Shown piece after piece: positions 18,878 through 27,900 of a DNA stretch of 64,000 nt. The position numbers were made by a program, and so were the translations under genes. The stretch's first letter is position 1; each line of letters begins with the position of its first letter. Below the pieces are notes generated by a model, which saw nothing but the letters and a program-made list of their open reading frames with translations, was not told the DNA's origin and searched no databases. This DNA comes from Bacteriovorax sp. (lineage in GTDB: Bacteria; Bdellovibrionota; Bacteriovoracia; Bacteriovoracales; Bacteriovoracaceae). The stretch lies in the NCBI GenBank assembly GCA_014377485.1, contig JACMPM010000132.1, forward strand, positions 62,001 to 126,000, written 5' to 3'.

Positions 18878-19810
18878 TTATAAAAAATCGAGGCTTGCGA
18901 CAATGGGATAATGGTCAGAGGGGAGGGCATAACGCTGATAGTTTTCTTTGGGGTACGACAAAGGGACGCCGTTGGTATCGCGGAAAAGATAAATACCTGA
19001 ATCTTCTTTTTTAACAAGCGGATGCAGCTCTCGAGGGAGCAGAATATAGTCGAGCTGATAGGCTTCCCGGTTGTTTTCTTTGCCAAAGTAAAAAAATGAT
19101 AACCGTCTCTCATGAGGCTCATCAATGACTTCGAGGACGTCTTCTAGGTCGGTAAATGTGTAGAGATCGTCAAATTCAGGTTCTTGTAATCCCTTTTGAG
19201 CAATGCCATTGAGATCTCCTGAAACGATTACTGGAACTTGAAAATTAAATTCAGCACGCAAACGATTATAGGTTTTCACCAAAGCTTTAAGTTCCGCTTT
19301 ACGTCTTTCTTTTCCATTAAAGTCTATTCCGTCGCGATCCCATTTTGACTTAAGGTGAACCAAAAGAAGTATCATCACAACTTTATCGTCTTTCAAAATT
19401 CGCAGCTCAGAAATATCACGCGAAAATTTATGCGTTGGGTATTGGGCTCCCGGGAGAAGTTTTTTATTTTCCATTATCTCAAAATGATAATTAAATTCGA
19501 TTGATTCATTTGCATGGCTGATATGCAAAGTATTTAATGCAAATTCTTTTTTGACTAAATAACCCATCTCAATTCCGCGGTCTGAATTACCCTTAAGCAG
19601 GAAAGGCGTGTATTCGGAATTTAAGTATTTTGTATTGAAGAGATCTAAACTTTCAATGCCGCCAACTTCGCACATCATAGTGATGTCTGCATTTATGTCT
19701 TTAATCGTTCGAGCTATCCATTCAATTTTATCAACAGGTTTTTTAAACCCATCGCCATTGGGTCCACCAAGTAGAAAAAAATTTTCGACATTAAAAAGAC
19801 ATAATTTCAA
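18878..19810 (-). CDS. Endonuclease/exonuclease/phosphatase (EEP) family protein
   Basis: MKLCLFNVENFF ... MMCEVGG ... VIVSGDLNGI ... LDYILLP ... PSDHYPIVASL; TTG start overlapping the upstream TGA. Confidence 0.85.
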   Translation of the reverse strand: MKLCLFNVENFFLLGGPNGDGFKKPVDKIEWIARTIKDINADITMMCEVGGIESLDLFNTKYLNSEYTPFLLKGNSDRGIEMGYLVKKEFALNTLHISHANESIEFNYHFEIMENKKLLPGAQYPTHKFSRDISELRILKDDKVVMILLLVHLKSKWDRDGIDFNGKERRKAELKALVKTYNRLRAEFNFQVPVIVSGDLNGIAQKGLQEPEFDDLYTFTDLEDVLEVIDEPHERRLSFFYFGKENNREAYQLDYILLPRELHPLVKKEDSGIYLFRDTNGVPLSYPKENYQRYALPSDHYPIVASLDFL

Positions 19811-20544
19811 TTACAACTCCAACCCAAAAGCATCGTTTTGTAACTTCGGGTCGTTTTATCCCAAATATCTTTGCAATAAGTTCCCTGATAGAAATTTGGC
19901 CCAGGAGACTCGCGATTAAAAAGCGCTATTTGATCTTTGGTGCAAACAGATTCTTTGGGAGGCTCAGTGCTTGTTTCATTCTTAGTGACTCTAAATCGGC
20001 CATCACGGTCAATTAGAAGCCCATAAAAAATACCTTCTTCTTCACGTAGATAATAAAGACTTCCATCTTTAACAAAAAGTGGGGCATCTCCTCTAGGCAC
20101 GATCATGGAGTATGGGAGGTTTTGATTATCGTTGAGAACAGCCCTAGAAAAAAAGATATTAGGCAGTTCTTTAAGTTCGTTTAGGCTAAAGTTTTTTCTA
20201 AAAATTTCTGCAATATAATATTTATTGGTCGATGTTCTGTGTTGTTTGCAGGGAGAGTCCCACATTAAAATATTGGGACGAAGGCTAGCTTCTTCCTGGC
20301 CCCAGCCGCTAACTGGCAAACCGAATTCTGATTGAACGAATGCGTTGAGTTTTTGCTCACTAATTTTTCCGGCTGAAAAATTTCTTAATTGCACAATCCA
20401 TTTTTTTCGGTTTACTCCGGTTTCTTTTTTACAAAAAGCATTTTCTGGACACCCTTCAAACTCGAATTTAGAATACTCAAGTGCGCTGAGGTTATGTGCC
20501 ATGCAAATGACAGAAAAAATAATGATAAAAAAGTAAAACTTCAT
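19807..20544 (-). CDS. Hypothetical exported protein
   Basis: Signal-like N-terminus MKFYFFIIIFSVICMAHNLSA, several Cys; 4-nt overlap with the EEP gene. Confidence 0.6.
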   Translation of the reverse strand: MKFYFFIIIFSVICMAHNLSALEYSKFEFEGCPENAFCKKETGVNRKKWIVQLRNFSAGKISEQKLNAFVQSEFGLPVSGWGQEEASLRPNILMWDSPCKQHRTSTNKYYIAEIFRKNFSLNELKELPNIFFSRAVLNDNQNLPYSMIVPRGDAPLFVKDGSLYYLREEEGIFYGLLIDRDGRFRVTKNETSTEPPKESVCTKDQIALFNRESPGPNFYQGTYCKDIWDKTTRSYKTMLLGWSCN

Positions 20545-20562
20545 AAGAGTAATTCCAAAAAA

Positions 20563-21906
20563 TTAATCTCTTAATTTAACCTCATTTTCGATAGAATTTC
20601 TAAATTTATTTTTGCCATTAAGCCAATCTATCTCTGATTTCCATGCTTTTAGTTTGATATAAAGCCCAAAAGTGGAGCGGTCTAAAAGAAAAAATTCACT
20701 TCGGGGTGACTTGCGACCAATAAACTCGATTTTTCCTATCATTTCTTTAAAAAGAAGAAAGGGACTTATTGGAACGACTGCAAATTTTCCAGGCTGAACA
20801 TATGGCAGATAAATTGTTTGGATAAGCAAAAAATGTTGCTGCATGAACTCAAGACTTTCGTCAGCTTTAAATATTTCTAGCTTTTTACAAAGTTCACTGT
20901 AGCTTTCAAGTTTATTTTCTTCTAACGCAATCATTAGGTCACAATAATCACAGATAAATTCATGGTCAAATGCTCGAGTTGATCCAAAGTCGAACATTAT
21001 GATTTGGTCTCGTTTGAAAAGATAATTGCCGTTTTGTGGATCGGTATGAAGTCGCTTCAGGTTCCATAAAGAATGCAAAAAAGAATCGTAGAGAATTTGA
21101 CCTAAAAAGTTTCTTTCTTTCTGAGTATAATTTGAAGTTTCTTCGAAAGTATCGCCCTCAACAAACTCCATGGTCAAAACCATAGATGTTGAGTATTCAG
21201 GAAACACTTTAGGTATATAAATGGCGGGAAATAGTTCTTCGTACTCTTTTTTAAAATATATCAATTCTTGCTGTTCATGCAGGTAATCGCACTCTTCTGC
21301 CAATGAGGTCTTTAATTCCTCTATCAGAGAATCAAGATTTGGTTTATTCGGAAAGAGGACATGCATTAGTCTGTCGATTTGATGGAGGTTTTGAAAATCA
21401 TGCTTGATGGCCTCAACAATACTCGGGTACTGAATTTTAACAGCTACAATTTCTCCGCTTTTTAAACGGGCCTTATGAACCTGGCCGATTGAAGCAGAGG
21501 CCAGTGGGATATCATCAAATTCTAAAAATAAATCTTTTGAATTTTTTTGAAAATTTTGTTGTAAAACTTTTTCTACATCTTTCATCGACATTGGAGGAGA
21601 ATTTTTTTGTAAATCTTTAAACAGATCACTAATTTCTTTTGGCAAAAACAAATCTTCTGAGATGGAGATCATTTGGCCTAGTTTCATCAGGGCCCCCTTT
21701 AATTCTCCCATCGTTTGAATAATTTCTTTTGAAGCTTTTATTTTTAGACTGAAATCTTTTAGATCCTTAAATTCTTTTTGATGATTACCTAAGTAGTTTT
21801 GCGCTTTGTTTTTGGCAGCGTCATAAGCGAGTGTCGCCGAAGCTTTAGTTAATCCTTTGCCAATAGAGATAAATCTTGAAAGTTTAGAGGTTTTAAATTC
21901 AGTCAT
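20563..21906 (-). CDS. ABC1/AarF/UbiB atypical kinase family protein
   Basis: LKGALMKLGQMISI, PLASASIGQVHKARLKSGEIVAVKIQYP, HTDPQNGNYLFKRDQIIMFDFGSTR. Confidence 0.92.
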   Translation of the reverse strand: MTEFKTSKLSRFISIGKGLTKASATLAYDAAKNKAQNYLGNHQKEFKDLKDFSLKIKASKEIIQTMGELKGALMKLGQMISISEDLFLPKEISDLFKDLQKNSPPMSMKDVEKVLQQNFQKNSKDLFLEFDDIPLASASIGQVHKARLKSGEIVAVKIQYPSIVEAIKHDFQNLHQIDRLMHVLFPNKPNLDSLIEELKTSLAEECDYLHEQQELIYFKKEYEELFPAIYIPKVFPEYSTSMVLTMEFVEGDTFEETSNYTQKERNFLGQILYDSFLHSLWNLKRLHTDPQNGNYLFKRDQIIMFDFGSTRAFDHEFICDYCDLMIALEENKLESYSELCKKLEIFKADESLEFMQQHFLLIQTIYLPYVQPGKFAVVPISPFLLFKEMIGKIEFIGRKSPRSEFFLLDRSTFGLYIKLKAWKSEIDWLNGKNKFRNSIENEVKLRD

Positions 21907-21909
21907 CTT

Positions 21910-22395
21910 TTAGATCTTTTTAGCGTTCTTCTTTTTCATCTCATCCATGCGGGCGTTACCTTCTGCAAATCTTCTAATTTCTTCATCAGTTTCTGGAATG
22001 ACTCCGCGAATTTGAATTGGTTTGCCAATATCATCTAAAGCAACGAAGGCGAGATAGGCTGTTGTGGTATGACGAGTGATTCCGGTAAAAGGATTTTCTG
22101 CAAAAACTTTTACTCCAACAAGCATGGAGGATTTACCTACAAAATTGAGGCTGGCTTTTATTAAGACATGATCTCCGATTTTAATTGGAGCTTTAAAACT
22201 AATATCATCAACGTGAACTGTGACTACTGGACGATTAGAATGTCTTTCAGCAACCATTGCGGCCGCCATGTCGATCCACGACATTACCACGCCTCCAAAG
22301 ATAGAATTCTGGGGATTAGTGTGATTGGGCATAACTAGGTATCGCATTTCAACTGCACTTTCGTGCGCAGTTTTTGGAGTGTTTTGATTATGCAT
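21910..22395 (-). CDS. Acyl-CoA thioesterase (hotdog fold)
   Basis: MPNHTNPQNSIFGGVVMSWIDMAAAMVAERHSNRPVVTVHVDDISFKAPI. Confidence 0.9.
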   Translation of the reverse strand: MHNQNTPKTAHESAVEMRYLVMPNHTNPQNSIFGGVVMSWIDMAAAMVAERHSNRPVVTVHVDDISFKAPIKIGDHVLIKASLNFVGKSSMLVGVKVFAENPFTGITRHTTTAYLAFVALDDIGKPIQIRGVIPETDEEIRRFAEGNARMDEMKKKNAKKI

Positions 22396-22407
22396 TTGGA
22401 CCTCGAT

Positions 22408-23256
22408 TTATTTTCTTATCCAAGTATAAATCGTTTTTAATAAAAGTGATAGCATTAGGGCCAAAAAGAGAACTACTGCGAGTGTAGCTCCGGAGGGGAG
22501 ACCATAAGTATTGGCGATCAGAATTCCCAGAATGGCGAAGAAAGTAGAGAAAAGGACACTTATAATAAATGTTTGTCTAACGTTTGATGCAAATTTTAAG
22601 GCAAAAAAACCTGGAACTAACAGAAGTGTTTCTATCAGAATAGTCCCGGCCAGTTTAATACTAGTGACTATTAAAAGTGAGAGCAAAATAAAAAAGAGAT
22701 AATGATAAAATTTAGCATTCACTCCGGAAGTGATAGCTCCTTCTTCGTCATAAGTTAGAAAAAGCCATTTCTTAAAAGGAATAATTATCAATGGAGCGGT
22801 GATAGCAAGAAGTCCTATGGATAATATGAGATCCTCTTTTGTTAAAAGTAGAATATTTCCAAATAAAAAACTCAAGAGGTCTGTTTTATTTTTGGCAAAG
22901 GCTGAGTGAATGAGAATTCCCATGGCCATTGTTGCAGTATAAAAAATACCTATTAGCGAATCTGTAGGAAGCTTTTGACGATAAGTTGAAAATGCTAAAA
23001 AAAGAGTACAGAATATAGTGATGACTAAAGTTGTTGCAAATATAGAGAGAGGACTATCACTTGAAAATATACTTACGGCAATCGCCAAACCTAAAAGTGT
23101 AGAGTGAGAAATTGCTGAACCCATAAAAGCATTTTTTCTGGCGATCAAAAGGGGAGAGATCAGGCCACAAGTGATAGAAAGAAACAATGTCCCCAATAGA
23201 GCATAAAGTAAAAAATCATAGTGTATAAAGTCCTGCAAAGAATGGATGAAATTCAT
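22408..23256 (-). CDS. znuB: Metal (Zn/Mn) ABC transporter permease
   Basis: ABC-3 family membrane protein: GLISPLLIARKNAFMGSAISHSTLLGLAIA; in an overlapping cassette with ATPase and SBP. Confidence 0.85.
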   Translation of the reverse strand: MNFIHSLQDFIHYDFLLYALLGTLFLSITCGLISPLLIARKNAFMGSAISHSTLLGLAIAVSIFSSDSPLSIFATTLVITIFCTLFLAFSTYRQKLPTDSLIGIFYTATMAMGILIHSAFAKNKTDLLSFLFGNILLLTKEDLILSIGLLAITAPLIIIPFKKWLFLTYDEEGAITSGVNAKFYHYLFFILLSLLIVTSIKLAGTILIETLLLVPGFFALKFASNVRQTFIISVLFSTFFAILGILIANTYGLPSGATLAVVLFLALMLSLLLKTIYTWIRK

Positions 23257-24101
23257 TTCTTTCTCCGCAGTAGCGAATGAGGATCGATTTCTTTTGAATG
23301 ATCATGATCGCAAAACAAATGGTGATCTGTACCGTTTTGTTCAGTATTGTTTTTTAAATCATTTTCATGAATCAAGAGATGTTCAAACTCGCAGTGGTAA
23401 ACATCTTCTAAAATATTTTTAGTGAGAAGGTCTCTATGATCATGCCAATGATAAGTGCGGTTAAGGCAAAGAATCTTATGACAGTTCCTAATGATTTGAT
23501 TGATATTATGATCGACTATCATTACAGCGGTTTTATCTCTCGTTTTAATTTTTTCGATGATCGCCAAAAGTTGATCTTGGCCATTGCTGTCCAAACCTTT
23601 TGTTGGTTCATCCAGTAAAAGTAGTTTAGGTCTGTTGATCAAGGCCCGAGCTAGAAGCACTCGTTGCTTTTCGCCACCGGAGAGTTTTGAAATAAGAGAA
23701 TTTTTTTTATGAAGAATTCCAACGAGATCAAGCAGTTCGTCAATATCAGTTGCTGAGTTATGTTCCTTGTATAGAGATCTCGCAAAATCCATATACTCAT
23801 TTACTTTTACCGGCAAAATAGTATTGAGTTCACTATTTTGTGGAACATAAGAAAATAATGCAAAGGGGTAAACTTTGTAATCACTGCTGAGTTTATTTTC
23901 AAAGAAAAGTTTTCCTGAATCAGCTTTTAGAAGACCAACTATGATCTTCATTAAAGTAGACTTCCCACCGCCATTGGGACCTAAAACACCAAGACTTTCT
24001 CCCGAAAAAAGTGAAAAGGAAATATCTTTGAGAGTAGGTTCTTCACTATTATAGCTGAAGCTTAATTTATCTGCTCTTAAGATTGGTGTTGGGTCTGTCA
24101 T
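23253..24101 (-). CDS. znuC: Metal ABC transporter ATP-binding protein
   Basis: GPNGGGKSTLMKIIVGLL, LSGGEKQRVLLARALINRPKLLLLDEPTKGLD; His/Asp-rich C-terminus HHLFCDHDHSKEIDPH. Confidence 0.9.
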   Translation of the reverse strand: MTDPTPILRADKLSFSYNSEEPTLKDISFSLFSGESLGVLGPNGGGKSTLMKIIVGLLKADSGKLFFENKLSSDYKVYPFALFSYVPQNSELNTILPVKVNEYMDFARSLYKEHNSATDIDELLDLVGILHKKNSLISKLSGGEKQRVLLARALINRPKLLLLDEPTKGLDSNGQDQLLAIIEKIKTRDKTAVMIVDHNINQIIRNCHKILCLNRTYHWHDHRDLLTKNILEDVYHCEFEHLLIHENDLKNNTEQNGTDHHLFCDHDHSKEIDPHSLLRRKK

Positions 24102-24940
24102 GGTCGGTTCTCTGCGAAGGGAGTTAGCTTTTGAGTCAATTCGCTAATCACAGAAAAGGGTTCATTCTCTTTTGAGTTGGCAGTATCTATTTTGATGACG
24201 ATATCATTTGCTCTGATTTTATTAATAATATTTTGAGGAATATTGATTCCCGTCTCTTGAATCCAGATGACTTGTGGAGCGTCCAGTGCATTATACATTT
24301 TTTTTATTGATTCTGGATTAGCTTCCTCGTGATGTCCTGACCCTTTAATGGCCACAATCGTGTGACTTTGGTTATTGGTCATATTTAAAAATAAAGGCAG
24401 GAGAGCATCATGAGTAAGGATGATAGGTTTTTTTATTTTAGTTAAAATAGAACGCAATTGCTCTTCAGGTTTGGATGAATCACAAGGCGAATTTTTCTTT
24501 AATGCATATCCTAATTTTTTTAAATCAACTTCCAGTTTATTTTTCAATAAACAATACACTTTTGGATAAAGCCAAAAATGGGAAAGGGCTTCGCCGTTAG
24601 ACCCAGGGTATAGATGATAGTCTTTTTGATCAAAAAGAATTGAAACTGTTTTTAGATTTGAAATTTTTGAACGTTGAAAATTTATTTTCTTTATCCAAGG
24701 ATTGAGCTCGCTTGGGCCGGTGATTAATACAGGGGCGCTGATTAATTTTTTGATTTCCATAGTACTGGGTTCGTATTCATGTGGATCTCCAGAAATTGAA
24801 ACTAAACTTTCAGTTTGACTATTGCTCAATTGATTTATCATCCGACACAATTCTGGATGAGAACAATAAAGAATAATTCCCGCAGAAGCTTGAAAGCTCA
24901 ATAAAAAAAGGAGGATTGTAAGGGAAAATTTGCTTTTCAT
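24098..24940 (-). CDS. znuA: Metal ABC transporter substrate-binding protein (ZnuA-like)
   Basis: Signal peptide, GDPHEYEPSTMEIKKLISAPVLITGPSELNPW, HFWLYPK, LTHDALLPL; 4-nt overlap with znuC. Confidence 0.85.
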   Translation of the reverse strand: MKSKFSLTILLFLLSFQASAGIILYCSHPELCRMINQLSNSQTESLVSISGDPHEYEPSTMEIKKLISAPVLITGPSELNPWIKKINFQRSKISNLKTVSILFDQKDYHLYPGSNGEALSHFWLYPKVYCLLKNKLEVDLKKLGYALKKNSPCDSSKPEEQLRSILTKIKKPIILTHDALLPLFLNMTNNQSHTIVAIKGSGHHEEANPESIKKMYNALDAPQVIWIQETGINIPQNIINKIRANDIVIKIDTANSKENEPFSVISELTQKLTPFAENRP

Positions 24941-24984
24941 GATAAGCGGTAACTTAACATAAAAAGATCCACTTAGAAAATCTA

Positions 24985-27900
24985 TTACTTACAGTAGTAG
25001 TGGTGATTCCATTTAAATCCGCTGTCAAAAGGTACTTTTCCGACATTTGGATCGGAAGTTTGGAAGTCGAGGACCGAATCAACGATGCTCATTGGGAAAG
25101 AATCCTCTAAATTTCCAGATGCACCAGAAACGACCGCATAAGATCCCGAAAAAGGCTCTGGAGGGAAAGCTCCAAAAGCTCCACCAGTGGCCACTTTCCC
25201 ACCGTCGCAATAGCTAGCACCAAGGGCAACTAATTTATCGTATGTTCCGCCGCGATATTTTGGTTCACCAGTGTAGGCATTAAAGTCTAATTCTGTATCT
25301 GTTCCTTTAATTGTTAATCCACCACCTGGTTGATCGTCTCCAACGCCTTCGCTAGAGACAAATTTATTAAAATAAACATTCAGGTCTGTGCCTCTTGGCA
25401 TTTTACAGATAGACGATTTTCCATCTGCTGAAGCTACAGCATATCCTGAACAACATTTTGTTCCAGCGGTAGTATTTTTTCCAAGAGGAGTGCAACAAGT
25501 AAAATCTTTGGCAGAAAATACTGCTGAGTGATCTAGCTTGTCTTGGTAAGTAAATTTTTTCTCAAAATTTCCATAACCATTCGATGATGATTCTGTGCTA
25601 TTTTCATCATATCGCTCCACCGGATCGACCAGACCAGAATATGTTACAGAGGCAGCTGTGAATTGCGCTCTTGTTTTAATATTAGATTTAAAAAGTCCAG
25701 GAACTAATTTATCTTGGTTATTATTACAATAAAGAGGTTCATAAGTTATTTGTGGAATACCTATTAATTCCATGCGGGCAAGTTTACTTAAATAATAAAG
25801 AGCATTACCCGGTTCAGCGACTTTAAGTCCTTTGCCAATCTCAATTGGTTTGAAGTCGATAATTATTCCGGCATATTTCCATTTATTTTCTCCCGGACCT
25901 GGTAATGAAGTATCTGCCTTTACATTAATGACTGGACGATTTTGAGTTTTGACATTGTTAACAATACACCATGTATTATCAGTAGTGATTCCCTTGATTG
26001 GAGCTGCCGGAGTTGCTGCTCCTGACCCGTTTATTACGTCGGCGCATTCAGCGGCCGGTGCAATATTTGCTGTAATATCGAAAACTTGAGGCGTAAGCGG
26101 AGCATCGTAAAAATATTTTATATAAACATTTCTGATAAAAGTTGTATTGCCTGAGGTCGATCCAGCTTGTGCAGGAAATCCTGCCGGATATCCATCCCAT
26201 CCAACATAAGCTGGAAGATACATCTCAACTCCGAAGTCTACCGCTTTATTAGTAAAAAAGTTATACGCTTTTCCCGTTTTAAAATCTGTATCAAAAGGAA
26301 TAGGAGAAAAATAATATGGCAATGGTGTGTAGGGTACATCACTATTCATTTCCTGAGTCCAAGGAGTTGTTCCATCAATAGGATCAACAGTAGGAGAAGT
26401 GTTAATTCGAGAGAAACCAACAGGAGGCTGACGTGAATAAGCTCCAGAAGGACCACCTAGCCAATTATCATCTGCTGAAACTTTAAATTTTGGCTCATAA
26501 GGAAGAGGAGAAAGAATGTTGAAGCCGGAAGAAGCTTGAAATGGTATTTGGAGACAACCGGCACCGCTTGGTGATTTACAAAAGTATTCGAACTCTCTTT
26601 GATAGCTAGCAGGGACTACTTTATCCGGTGTAAAATTAGTATAACTAGAATCAGCTAACGGAGATCGGAAGTTAAGACATGTAAAATTATTTGAATCAAG
26701 ACTCAATCTATTTTTTACTTTCCAGTCGTGAGTACCATCAGCAAATTTTCTTATCCAACCACCGCCACAACATGTGAGGGAGCCTGTTTCATGCACAACT
26801 TGCCACTGATTTGTAGTAGGCTCTGCTATGGCCGTTACTGCAGGAATTTTGGTAATATCATTTTTACCATTATTAGAAATTGTGTAACGAGAGTATCTGA
26901 ACTGAGCAGCAGGACCTTTTACGTCATTGGCTTGGCTATTATTAAGTGGGTCGTAAAAAGGAAATTTTGCAGTTTTTAAATTTTCATTTGTCCCCGTATT
27001 CTCTGGAACAATAGCTTTTGGTCCTTGTGTGTACATCGTAAAATCTTTTCCAATTTCACGACAACATCGATTATCACTTAATTTATAATCTAAATAACCT
27101 TTTACTCCGATTGCAGGAACTGGAGTTCCTTGGCCGCAGATAAGCGATTCTCGCCAGTAACTTTGCTCAGCATCTGTTTCACCAAAAAATTTAATATCAA
27201 TCGATCCAACAGTATCTTCATGCATTTTATTAGGACCACAATCTAAATCAGTATGGCAAACTGATCCTGCTCTTCGAAAACAAGCATCTTGGGCTAAAAT
27301 AGGTTGAGTAATATTCTGTAAATTAAGGAGCGAAAGACCTTCAATATTTTTGAAAGCAGAAACTAGAGTTGTAGTGTGTTTTGATTCTCCACCACAAGAA
27401 TTTTGAGTTTGCTGGCGAAAAACGGTATTGATATCTGTTGGATCAACATAATTAAGATCATCACCAAAGGCCGGGCAGGTAACAAAACGATTTGCATTTG
27501 TGGCAGTTGAATTACACGATCCAATCTGAGAAATATAATCAGTTCTTTTACTTGCGTCAGGATTCATATGAGCAACTAAATCATTGCTTGATAGATTTTT
27601 ACCCGGACGGCAGATCCCCATATCATCACTATCACTCACACTAAGCCCAATTGCGTTGGATGCATTGTACTTAATATTGCTGATAATTTCATTGGTCAGA
27701 GTTTTTCCGGCCGTAACATAATTAAGCGGACGACCTAAAATATTAGTATCCATTCCAAAAAGAATGTCATCAAGCTCATTTGGAGAACGGACTAGTTCAT
27801 CGTTAAATTTATTAGTCGATACAGAAGCACAATAAAAATTTGGTGCACAAGTTAAAGATTTTTTAGTAAATTCAGTTAAAGAAGAGTAGTCACGTTTACA

